Positions 1-10,612 of a stretch of DNA of 64,000 bases are shown piece by piece. Within the stretch, counting starts at the first letter, position 1; each line of letters opens with the position of its first letter. Location of the stretch: positions 2,320,501 to 2,384,500 of the forward strand of contig RCSZ01000005.1 of the NCBI GenBank assembly GCA_014898425.1, read 5' to 3'. The notes under the pieces are model-generated. The model had not been told where the DNA came from and ran no database searches. It saw nothing but the letters and a program-made list of their open reading frames with translations. Origin of the DNA: Botryotinia globosa. Lineage: Eukaryota; Ascomycota; Leotiomycetes; Helotiales; Sclerotiniaceae. The position numbers and the translations under genes are program-made.

Positions 1-763
1 GTCGAAATTTCCAGAGTTCAAAGCACCATCCTCCCCCGAAGATAAAAAGCATCCTAAGAGGGAGCCTGTTTCACCACAACAATCCAAGGTACGACCTAGC
101 AGAAAGAAGGATAAAATGCCAGTCATACAAACGGAAGAGGATAAGTTCGAATACGAACGCTATCTTGAGGATGTTGACATCCTTGCTGAGGAACTTCGTC
201 TGTTGAGAGGAACAGTGGATAAAACAGCTAAGGATAAAGGAAAAGGAAAGGCTGTCGATGTTGATGGAGATGTTGGAATGAATGGAGAACAGGAACAAGA
301 TGAAGCTCAACCAGAAGCCAATCATGCAGATGGTCGAATCTATCTATTCCAATTCCCACCTGTTTTACCTCGACTCTTTAATCCTCAAGTCGAAAACTCG
401 GATGATGTCGTCGTCACCCAATCTTCGGAAAAAGTCGATCTTACCGATGATAAAGAGAAAGGAATCAAAAAGGAATCGGAAGAAGTTATCATCAAGACTG
501 AACCTAATCTTGACCAGGAAAATGAAGCTTTGGTTAGTGAACAAGGATATATCGGAAAATTGGTGGTAAGGAAGAGCGGCAAAGTTGAATTGGATTGGGG
601 TGGAACAAGTATGGCAGTAGGTCGCGGTGTTCCAGCTGCTTTTTTGAGTCAAATTGTTCTTGCTGAAGATCCCAAGGGCGAGGCACCAGAAGGTGTCGCT
701 ACTGGATTAGGAAAATTGATGGGCAAATTCATCGTTACTCCTGATTGGGAGAAGATTTTTTGA
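1..763 (+). CDS. RPC53: RNA polymerase III subunit RPC4/RPC53, C-terminal part (5' end outside window)
   Basis: The reading frame is already open at base 2 and runs to a TGA at 763, so only the C-terminal ~253 residues are here and the start lies upstream. The first two thirds are charged and low-complexity (Lys/Glu/Asp rich), as in the N-terminal region of this subunit. The diagnostic part is the end: an FQFPPVLP segment, then GKLVVRKSGKVELDWGG, the conserved Rpc4 C-terminal block, closing with KFIVTPDWEKIF. In yeast this subunit pairs with RPC37 in a TFIIF-like subcomplex of Pol III that acts in initiation, termination and reinitiation. No intron is needed inside the visible part. The assignment is firm; the length of the missing part is unknown. 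Confidence 0.9.
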   Translation, partial: SKFPEFKAPSSPEDKKHPKREPVSPQQSKVRPSRKKDKMPVIQTEEDKFEYERYLEDVDILAEELRLLRGTVDKTAKDKGKGKAVDVDGDVGMNGEQEQDEAQPEANHADGRIYLFQFPPVLPRLFNPQVENSDDVVVTQSSEKVDLTDDKEKGIKKESEEVIIKTEPNLDQENEALVSEQGYIGKLVVRKSGKVELDWGGTSMAVGRGVPAAFLSQIVLAEDPKGEAPEGVATGLGKLMGKFIVTPDWEKIF

Positions 764-1626
764 TAAAATGGACTCTGGATAGGAGGAAGAAGGTCAGAAG
801 CGAAGATAGAGGATGCTACGTAAGATGTTGAGGCACGATGAACTGGAAATTTCTTGCATAGCAATGGCGTTGGGCCTTTTTGGAAAGGTGTCATTGGACA
901 TTCATCTCTCACGATGACTCTAGGTTTATGCCAATGAATAATAACGTATTACATATATCGGCACGCTCTATTGAAACCAGGACTCGAGGTCTCCATCATT
1001 GTGTGCTTTCTTGTCCAATTCTTTTTTGTTAAGGGTCCCACAATCCACAGGTCTTGGTATTTGAAGAAAGTTTCCAGGCGAAGAAAAAACATGTCCACAA
1101 AGGCCAATACCAATACGTACTCGGGCCTTATGTTCTCGACCGAATGACCGAATGACCGGAGGCCGAAACTTTTTGATGCATAATTTGTTATCTGCGTGAA
1201 AGTTTTGCCGCGAATAGATTCCGAGACAATATCTGGATCCAGAACTGTCCAGACAGTGGGATGAATTGTCCTAAATTGTGGGGATGCGGGGATTTTCACC
1301 CTGCCATATCGAGCGCGTCCACATCTCGTGCACTAATAGGCCACCACGTCTTCTTGTCAACCACATCATCGTAGGTGCTACATATTTATTTTGTTTAATT
1401 ATGCTTTTCTGTGTATATATATATATATTTTTTTTTATATCTGATTTCCTGTTCTATTTGATTTGATACCATTGCCTTTCCTGCTTTTGAACCTTCTTGT
1501 TCTATATTACAATAACTATATTCTCAGAAGTTGTCGCTGAATCACACATCATTTGCGTGGTGAACGTAACACGGGCAGTAGCAAACCATTTTTACTTCGT
1601 GGCATATCAAAATTCCGAAGCTTTCA
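764..1626. other. intergenic, RPC53 3' region and monooxygenase promoter
   Basis: No supported gene. The second half carries a short AT tract around 1415-1440 (TA repeat followed by a T run) that could belong to the promoter of the downstream monooxygenase. Confidence 0.5.
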
Positions 1627-3008
1627 ATGCCAGGCAGAACAGAGTCTACAGAAAACAAGATGCCCCTTCGTGTCTTAATAGTTGGAGCTGGATTGGCCGG
1701 TCTAGCGGCAGCACTTTCCACAAAACTTGCAAACCCCTCGCATGAAGTAACAATTTTGGAAACCGTATCGGAATTGGCTGAAGTCGGGGTAAGAAAAACG
1801 TGCCAACTTCTTTGTTTGTATCTACGGAACCAGACTGATCAGCGTTACAGGCAGGACTACAAATCACACCCAATGCATCTCGACTCTTCAAGAAATGGGG
1901 AATCTACGATGATCTCGCGCCCAAAGCTACATTTCCAAAAACCCTCTCGGTATGGCGATTTGATGGAACGAAACGTTTAGCATATTCTCCAGATTTCCAA
2001 GAAAAGATAGATGAGAGATATGGAGCTCCTTTTTGGGGAATGCATCGAGTGGATCTACAACGCGCTCTGTGCGCTAAATGTATTGAGCTAGGCGTCACCA
2101 TCCGTCTATCATCCAGAGTCAAGAGTGTCGATTTTGAAAATACAGTTATTACATTGGAAGGGGGGAAAACGGTGGAAGGAGATGTTATACTTTGTACAGA
2201 TGGCATTTATTCGGCTACGCGATCACAATTTTTAGGTCACGAATGTCCGCCAAATCCAACTGGAGATCTCGCATATAGAATCGTGATTGATAAGTCTACA
2301 TTAAGCGGGCCGGATGCAGAGAAACTCACTGCGTTTATTGATTCCCACTCTGTCAATTTCTGGGCTGGCTCGGGTACTCATGTAGTTTCATATACTATGC
2401 GTGGAGGCGATCTCTTCAATATCGTTCTTCTCTGCCCTGACAATCTCCCACCCGGACTCTCGCGCACAGCAGGAGACTTGGAGGAAATGAAAGGACTTTT
2501 CGAGGGCTGGGATCCAATTCTTAGAGCATTTCTAGAACAAGTCAAAGAAGTCGCGAAATGGAGATTGATGCATTTGGAAACGTTAAAACGATGGACGAGC
2601 GAGGAGGGCAATTTCTGGATGGCGGGTGATGCCTGCCATCCCATGCTTCCATATTTAGCACAAGGTGCAAACTCGAGTTTGGAAGATGGAGCAGTGATGG
2701 GATATTTACTGGGGAAGGTCAATGTGGAAACGAAAGATGAACAATTGAAGAAAGCGGCGAGGATTTATGAGGAATTGAGGAAAGGGAGGGGAGAAGGTAT
2801 TGCGAAGGAAACCTGGGGACAGAGAGAAAGTTTCCATATGGTGGAGGGCGAGGAACAGGTTAGGAGAGATGCGATTTTGATGGCGGGACCAACTGAGGCA
2901 GGAGGATTCCCGAGTAGATGGCAAGATTTTGGGGGTGCCCAGAAATGGTTATATGGGTATGATGCTTATGTGGAAGCGGAGAAGGGGTTTGAGAAGGCGC
3001 CGTTTTAG
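1627..3008 (+). CDS. FAD-dependent monooxygenase (salicylate hydroxylase-like)
   Basis: Two exons, 1627-1788 and 1851-3008, with a 62-nt intron (donor GTAAGA, acceptor ACAG). Splicing joins ...AEVG to AGLQITPNAS, the usual sequence after the FAD fold in this family. The product is ~439 residues; the in-frame ATG at 1660 (MPLRVLIVGAG) is the likelier biological start because it sits directly before the first beta strand. Visible motifs: GAGLAGL for FAD pyrophosphate binding, the LCTDGIYSATR block (the family's DG motif), and GDACHPMLPYLAQGANSSLEDG's first half (GDACHP) for the ribityl/phosphate contact. Class A flavoprotein hydroxylases of this type use NAD(P)H and O2 to hydroxylate or decarboxylate aromatic substrates. 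The substrate cannot be read from sequence. The copy looks intact, in contrast to the broken relative at 55.9-58.0 kb. Confidence 0.88.
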
Positions 3009-3826
3009 GTGTGAGGGTTTTGAAATGTACTTGAATGTTAAATAGCTAGTCTATTGGAAATTTGTTTTTATAACCTGTTCCTTGTGACTATTGGTATGAG
3101 GATCCTTTCTTATTTTCTTTTTTTGTTGAGTCGCTCATGTTATTCGAAAACTCCAAAGTAAGTTCAAGCAATATTCCATTCCAATTATCACAATCACAAT
3201 TACAAGTATAACCCTATCATCCATTCTAAGACTCATATAGATAAAAGTAAGCCATCACAGATCCCGAAGCCGAGTATTGCTAAACACCAAAACCATCGCA
3301 TCATGTCACAAAAACATCACACAAACCAGCAAGTCCACCAGACGCCGAAAAAATAACTTCATTCACCATACACAGAAGTGTGTATCTATGAGAATATAGG
3401 TGGTCCAATCATCCTAAGATTCCCCCACACAGAACCTCTTTCCCTGCTCCGCTCTACTCTCTATTCATTCATCTTAACCCTAATCCCCATTCTTCATCCT
3501 CAGATTTCCTCGTTCTTCTCGCTTCTGCTTCACTATCAGATCACATCTCTTCAATGCTCACAAGCGAAAAAATCTGCAAAAATGCCTTTTCCGCGGTCGA
3601 TGAGTTTTCGGGGGTAGATGGATACGTGAATTAGAAAGTGCGAGGCGTGGTTCGAGCAGGATTTCACTCGAGTCTGGGCGTGGGTTGTCACTGTTCCGAA
3701 GATATTGCGAATCCTGTTCCAATTCCAATTCCAGATCCATTGTAAATACATGTGTACGAGTACGAACATGATAGATGCTCATACAATGAACATTCACACT
3801 CCATGGCAAAAATATAGTAGACACAT

Positions 3827-3992
3827 TGTTGGAACACGTGACTGAGAACGTGTCACGTTCTCCCCCATTTACGCACGAAGTGCGTATGTGGGGTAGAACG
3901 CGTATATAGCTTAGCAATGCCCTCTTTGTACGAAGAGGGCAGACATGAATACAATTGAACTTAATACAATTCCTTAATAAGTCAATCCAACA
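3827..3992. mobile_element. copia-like solo LTR candidate, 166 bp
   Basis: The segment begins TGTTGGA and ends TCCAACA, a perfect 7-bp terminal inverted repeat of the TG...CA type usual for Ty1/copia LTRs. Inside are a TATA-like GTATATAGC near 3902 and three stem-forming palindromes in a row: GAGAACGTG/CACGTTCTC at about 3844-3862, a CCCCCA...TGTGGGG hairpin with an ACGCAC/GTGCGT stem at about 3862-3893, and GCCCTCTT/GAAGAGGGC at about 3919-3940. The flanks (cacat and caaag) are not a clean duplication, so it may be old, truncated or part of a larger relic. No internal retrotransposon coding sequence is seen on either side. Confidence 0.55.
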
Positions 3993-5164
3993 CAAAGTAA
4001 GCTCTAAGAACTAGCTAGCTCCGCGTGGGAATCCAGGGTAGTCGGTCCATTTCAGACCGGGTGTTCGAACCGGGTTTTCAGATATCTTTGTTGGGGTTCT
4101 GGGATTGATGTATATAGTGAGTGTGGGATAGGTGTTTAATTTTCGTCCGCCGATGGATTCCCGGTGTGGGAATTGGTTTGCGATTCCGAGTCTCTAGAGC
4201 CGACATGGTGGATGGTGAGGTTATAGCGGACGCTATGGATCGTGGGAATGATTCATGTATAGCGGAGAAGAGAAACACACAAATGTGCCATAGAGACCCG
4301 CACGTACGGATATGGACTTCGTACGCGACGATCGATGGTTATATCTATGATTTTTATAGATTCTACCTGAATTCGGCTGTGGTCCATGGTAATTGGCGAA
4401 GACGATTCTCTCCCTGGGAATCAATCGTCCGAGAAATCCCGATGGATTGTTAATCTTCGTTGTTGTTGTTGTCTTTTTTTTGAGCGCATATTCCAAGCTC
4501 CATGTTCTTCCCGTGTGGACTATCTACTGTCGTGCGTAAACTATGGCCTACGCCAGCGACTGTGTTCTGTATCACCGCTCTCGGTAAAAACATACACTTC
4601 TCTTCCACACCTGTCTCCATCTTTCCGACTAGACTGAATAATATCGGTCGGTGGTTCCTTTAATGTGTATGCGACTCTGATCACAGGATCCTCCATAGCC
4701 TCGGCTGAGGGGAGAATCTTGTTTGAAAGACACAAAAAATGCCTTGTAGCCATATTTTCGATTTTCTTGTTCTTCGTTCTGCCAAGTTTTAGAACACTGT
4801 CCTCGAGATATGAGAGATCGTTCCATAAATGAACAATCTTTCAATACTTTTTTTTTGGAAATTTAACAATGATGATTAAACCATCCTTGATCTAGACGAA
4901 AAAATTCTGGACTAATCTAGTCTCCTTTCCCATTCCTTCGATGGACAAATTGTCAGTCATTCTGACCTTTGTCGACAATAATAGGCCCGAGTTTCATCAA
5001 ATTATCACTTCGGCTTATAGATGCCAGAAGATTAGGCTGCAGAATGTTGGGATACTTGAAGAGGTTGGATTACCCCTAGAGCTGGTAGTACTTTTACAGC
5101 TGGGAGTACTCTTAGAGTTCGAGAAACTTGTGGTTGATATAACCCAGATAGCGTTTTCGAACCA

Positions 5165-5563
5165 TTAGAGGACTTGTATTTTACTGATGTCGAATGACAA
5201 GAATATTGTGAAGTTGTGAAGATGTAGGTTGCGAGGAATGCATACACTCTTTGTAATGCTTCTAGAGACAAGAGACATGTTTCGCCTTGGAGCTGAAAAG
5301 TAAAACGGCAGTGTCAGAAAGGCAGAAGCCAAGGCCAGCGTTGATCTGTTTGGCTGATTAGAATAAAGATGTAGCATAACATGAAGAGTGGAACTCACGA
5401 TAAGACCTGCGGTTATAATTGCTTTTGGAAATATGTAATGATACTTGAGAAGGCTGTTGCACCATGAGGTACAAGTGGACGTTGTCAGTGGATTGACCGT
5501 GCTGGGTGGGCAACACCTGACAATGAGTAAGATGACGCAAGACAGAAACAGGAGAAAGTCCAT
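5165..5563 (-). CDS. possible exons of a small membrane protein (weak)
   Basis: An open minus-strand segment with hydrophobic stretches. A 45-nt in-frame intron can be drawn (donor GTGAGT near 5398, acceptor TAATCAG near 5354), joining FPKAIITAGLI to PNRSTLALASAFLTLPFYF. The spliced version faintly resembles the DUF1772/anthrone-oxygenase membrane family, but no diagnostic residue pattern is present and no convincing start exon was found. It could be a relic or chance. Confidence 0.18.
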   Translation of the reverse strand: MDFLLFLSCVILLIVRCCPPSTVNPLTTSTCTSWCNSLLKYHYIFPKAIITAGLIVSSTLHVMLHLYSNQPNRSTLALASAFLTLPFYFSAPRRNMSLVSRSITKSVCIPRNLHLHNFTIFLSFDISKIQVL

Positions 5564-8456
5564 GTGTCAAGGAAGTAACTGGTCATTATAAGTATATGGC
5601 ACAGATACAAGAGAAACATGAGAAAGACTACTACTCACTTCCTGCGTCAGGCGACACTTTTTGAAAGGAGGATTCAGTAAAATATTACAGCCATGCGTTG
5701 CCGAAAGAGAATATAAACTCTTACACTACCACTTGTCATTGATTGAGACATCTCTAGAGGCAAAAGATGCACCTCTGGAGTACCAAAGGTCTGGCAGATG
5801 GATGAACCAGTTGGACTAGCAGGGCTAACAATTAGCGGTTGCACAGTAGAATTTGATTGCAAATGAATGCTTACCGCTTTGATGGGTTGAACACTGGTGC
5901 CAAAGAAAAGAAGCCTCCCCGGCTCCGAAAGCACACAATAACCCATTACACACAGCGAATAGAGGATGACTGGGGGGGTTCGTCTTATAGTAGTAGAAAA
6001 TCGGGAGAAAAGAAGCAAAATTAAAGGTATAGAACTGTGTGCAACGAGAACATTGTAGTGAAAATAGTCTTATCGGCCCACATTCTGAAAAATGGTTGAT
6101 TCACATCGTGAAAAGGAATGTGGTAATGAGAAAGGCCAAGATGACAAATTGATTATAAGAAATGAAAAGATGCGTGATCTGGATGATGAAAATACGGTCA
6201 TACTTATACCTCAGGAGAAGCTTCGCTGAAATGTTATCTGCACCATCGGCGTTTTTCTACCTCCAAAAATATTATGATACATTGGTACAACGATTGAATG
6301 GAAATGATATATTCGAACTGACTAAAACAACATATGGTAACACGAAAGCGGGCTTGTGTCACATTTCTGGATTGCGGGAAATGTTGGTTTCTCCATAAAG
6401 TATCCAGGAAAGATGTCTCCGATTCATCGGGGAACTGAACCAAACAGAAACGGCTCAACCAAACAGAGTACAACATCTGCTGGTACCAGTTGATAGGCAA
6501 AGATTATGTTTCGCGAGAGGAATGAACGAATAACGCGAGGTTGGACGCGTGTAAACTCACCGAATTGATGACAACCTTGGTACTCCAAGGTCACTCTGTC
6601 TCGGGAGGCGCATCCATCCGTGTGACGGTCTGAAGCAGCTTCGGCAGATGTTGGCATCCGTGGAAAGTTTCAAAGCTCGATCAATAGCAACGCAATCCAA
6701 ATAACATTATGTTGACAGCATGCACTCCGTCGGGACCAAAGTTTTCATTTCTTGGGTACGAGCGGAAGGCTGCTTGACCGTGACTTCAGGCTTGTTGAGG
6801 AATTAATCGCAACTTCAACGTAATTATGTGATGATGCCAGATATCCTGGACCAAAACCTTCATTTTCACGGCTTCTTACAGTTGACATCACAATCAAGAG
6901 GGATGGTGGCCTGAGAAGTCGTTACCTATCATCATGCCAAGCTGTAAAAGCAAACAAATCGTGAGATCAAACAAAAATGAGTTTCCATCGAATGTAGATT
7001 TCAAAGCAGAGATATCCCAATCGAGCATCACTCTACCTCAAACCGGCAATCTGCTTCTTTTGAGGGTTACTCGCAGGAGAAGTCCAAGCAGAAACATCAT
7101 GATTGACACTCAGTAGACGTAAACATACCTTCACACCAAGCCTTATCTGCCAACTGTCACTTCCGTCCACACAACAAACTCCAATTCTGTAAGTATTCTC
7201 CCGGATGCATGAGACAAAATTGAGCTTGTGAAACAAACAAACGCGCGGTGAAGTGCGGGGCTAGGAAACGCGACTCTACGTGTAATTTGAATCATCGACG
7301 TATTTGAAAGACAAGAATGTTTTTGTGAGTGGTCTGGATCATTTTTGACACTTGCTAATCCTACAACCTTACTGTTTGCACCCAGCACATAATGTGTGAG
7401 TAGAGTAGATGCGTCAAAGAATGAGTATAACGATTATAATTATTCTGAAAAAGATGCAATGTAGTAAATTCCCTGATGTCAGAAAAATGTCTGATAACAA
7501 TGGAACCTTATATTCAAGGGTTGAAAGCCATCGTGATCTCCGTCTAATAAGATTATCCAGTCCCAAATGCTTGGGAGGATTCGCGCGCTTGTCAATAACA
7601 CGTTTCAGGCTTTCTCCATAACTCCAGCCACGATCCCATATTTACATCATAATGTTGTATCAAACCTTACCTAGCCCTTCAAACCTAACCTTGGAAAAAA
7701 CAGGAACTCCAATAAGATTCTTTACAGCTGAGCTGTTCAAATCCCTTTGTTTCTTCCACGAGAGTTCCGAGAGCCAAGAGAGGCACAATCGTCACTGACA
7801 CTATTATAGCCCATAAAACAAATCCATCTTCGGATCTGCAAGGCTCTGAATAATCCTCCACACAAGACTTATTAATCCGCCGGCTATCCGTTTGGGTCCT
7901 CGTATTCCCTCGCCCTATCACTGCCTGGAAATAGCATGAAGTCACGTGAGTACATACTGCTGTCAATGCCAAGCTTATGATCTTATTGTAGGCTCTGCAT
8001 TTCATCAATACCGACAAGTGCAGGCTCTTATTTTCATCCCCAGACTTCTTTTACACAAGAATCCTCGACTTGACATGATCCAATAACACACAAGAGTTTA
8101 AAATCACGAAATGACAGCCTCGGAAAGGCATCCCGACTCCTATACTAAGCCCCAGTCGCTTACCAGAAGGCACTCGCTTGGCGTCCAAGCCAATGACTAT
8201 CCTAGGTAGCTGCGGATCTTGTCTTGAGCTTAAACTCATTAGGCTTTGATCTCGTAACAATTAATCTCATCGTATTCTAAGCGCTGTCAGATCTTACTTC
8301 TAGGCTATGTAATTGTACGTCAAATTCATGACCCCTGGAGGAAGTCGAGCATTTTCCACTTATATATTCGTTGTCGCTGTTAAAGATATGTTATTCTCAT
8401 GATAGCTTCATTTTACCTTCAGTTTCCTTCATCTTTTCGTTTGCAGCTTTTCAGAC

Positions 8457-9849
8457 ATGGTTTCAGTCAAGTCACTCGTTGCCCTTGCGGCCTTTTCTGC
8501 AACACAGGTTCAGGGCATTGATCTTGATGTTAACAGCACTGGTAAGTCATGATGGATGAAGAAATTCTTTCGAAATGAAGCTAACTCCATCCTGATATAT
8601 AGATTCCATCAAATCGGCAGCTGGCACAATCGCAAAGGACTTGGTCAGTCTTTACAACCAGTCTCAATCGCCAGGAAATCCAATTGGCCTTTTGAGCGCA
8701 CCTTATTACTGGTGGGAATCCGGTGCCATGTTCGACACTCTGATTCAATACTGGCGTTTGACTGGAGATTCTCAGTACAATAAACTTGTCACCCAAGGAT
8801 TGGCCTCTCAACGAGGTCCCAGTGACGATTTCATGCCACCAAACCAAACGGCTTACATGGGTAGTGACGATCAATCCATTTGGGCTCTTGCAACAATGTC
8901 CGCAGTAGAGACACGACTAGTAGAAGATAAGAATGTTTCTTGGGTTGGCCTTGCTCAGGCAACGTTCGATGAACAGGTACTTCGATGGGATGAGGAAACT
9001 TGCAATGGAGGTCTTCGCTGGCAAATTTTTACTTTCAATGCCGGCTATAGCTACAAGAACACGATTACAAATGGAAACTTTTTCCAACTCGCGGCTCGTC
9101 TTGCTGTTTCTAAGAACAACGTCACTTATTCGGAATGGGCAACCAAAGCATGGAATTGGACTAAAGCGGTCGGTTTTATTGATGAGGACTTCAATGTTTT
9201 TGACGGTGCTGATGTTTCCAAAAACTGCTCTGCGATCAACAAAGTGCAATTTTCGGAGAATGCAGGTACATTCATTGCAGGCGCTGCTTATATGTACAAC
9301 CATACCAACGGAGATACTCAAGCTCAATGGAAAACCGCTCTTGACGGTCTTTTAAATAGAACCATATCCGTATTCTTCCCATCTGGAATTGCCACGGAGA
9401 CTGCCTGCGAATCTAAAAACTCTTGCACCATAGACCAACGCGCCTTCAAAGGTGTACTAGGAAAATGGCTCGTCGATACCATCGCCGTTGCTCCATACAC
9501 CAGCGATCTCATCACCAAGCAACTTACCAGCTCCGCCCAAGCTGCTGCAAAAACTTGCGGTGACAGCGGATGTGGTTTAGATTGGAGTGGTAATGCCAAA
9601 AACAGTTCTACTGGTGTGGGAGAGCAAATTGATGCTCTCAATTATGTACAAGGATTGCTTCATAGCCAGGCTCCAGCATCTATCACCCAGAATTCTTCCA
9701 GTGCGACTACAGCTGGTTCTGGAGGCTCTAAAAGCACAAGTGAAAGTGCCAGCGCGTCAGCTACTCAGAATTCGGCGGTCGGAATGGTAGTAGGACACTC
9801 GGCTTTGAGTTTCTCGATGTTGGGAGCATTGACTTGGTTGTTGTTGTAA
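8457..9849 (+). CDS. GPI-anchored GH76 family protein (DFG5/DCW1-type mannosidase/transglycosidase)
   Basis: Two exons, 8457-8541 and 8603-9849, intron 61 nt (GTAAGT...ATATAG), product ~443 residues. Residues 1-20 (MVSVKSLVALAAFSATQVQG) are a signal peptide that the first exon alone encodes, which fixes the start. The body carries GH76 landmarks: YYWWESGAMFDTLIQYW near residue 55, the acidic pair in MGSDDQSIWALA (catalytic Asp-Asp region), NGGLRWQIF, and TNGNFFQLAARLA. A Ser/Thr-rich linker and a C-terminal hydrophobic tail ending in TWLLL fit a GPI-anchor signal. In yeast, DCW1 and DFG5 are cell-surface proteins thought to move GPI-mannoproteins from the membrane anchor to wall glucan, and losing both is lethal. 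The role here is inferred from the family. Many N-glycosylation sequons (NxS/T) support secretion. Confidence 0.9.
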
Positions 9850-10612
9850 CAACATAGATAGATTTTGATTAGTTGGTATTCAAAGAGAAATACCAGATTA
9901 TTACCCACAACTCCTGTATAATGGCTAGAATGAAGCTGAATTTTTCTCTCGCTCGGATATACATCTTCTGATATGATGTTCCCGTGTGCCACTTTTCTAA
10001 ATGATGGGACGGAAAAGGAAGAACGCTAGCACAGTCTATCAGCTTATGTGGTAAAACTTTCATCTCAGAATCCCTGATTTTCTTCTATTCCCTATCAAAT
10101 ACCCTAGATTTCCAATGAGTATCAACTCGGAGGGAAATGATTTTGTCTCGAGGTTTGCATTATCTGTGTCTGGTAAACATTACACAACTTTGGCACCTAG
10201 GAACATTCCTATGCGCAGCAGATCTTTTCACCTTTCAATACCAGTAACAAGTGAATTGGAGATCTAAAAATTTCAGCTAATGGGTAGAGCATGGGTTCTT
10301 TTGTAGTCTCTACTGCCTAGTATACAGACAGCTGGTGAGCTTAAAGATCTCAAATATTCCATTCATAAACTTCTTCCACCCACGTCCATTTTTACAAAAT
10401 ACAACATTCTTCAAAACTTCTCTCTTGGACCATTACTATCATTCGACCATTAATAATCTTCTATTTTGCGCCATCTATCCTCAATCACTGATTTTCAAGC
10501 TGCCAAATCACACATCCGTGTCAGTTCTGCGGATAGATATTCTCATTCAACTTTCGCTCTGAAATCGCACCAGCTTCCAGCTCCTGTTAATTAGATCGCA
10601 AATCCATCAGGG
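9850..10612. other. intergenic region
   Basis: The 3' region of the GH76 gene and upstream region of the GHKL-type gene. C/T-rich patches near 10370-10460 may be promoter or 5' untranslated sequence. No gene seen. Confidence 0.45.

Larger units (their letters stand above)
3009..8456. other. 5.4 kb gene-poor stretch
   Basis: Apart from the LTR-like element at 3827-3992, nothing here is supported as a gene. Short minus-strand open segments with good GTGAGT/GTAAGC donors occur near 5165-5563, 5690-6018, 6424-6660 and 7130-7250, and could be exons of a small multi-exon gene or relics. None matches a family convincingly. Confidence 0.4.

Noticed and set aside
4015..4085. tRNA-like sequence (AGGGTAGTCGG ... 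GTTCGAACC)
   Set aside because: It has a B-box-like core and a 5-bp anticodon-like stem, but the T stem does not pair, position 33 is not T, and no acceptor stem exists.
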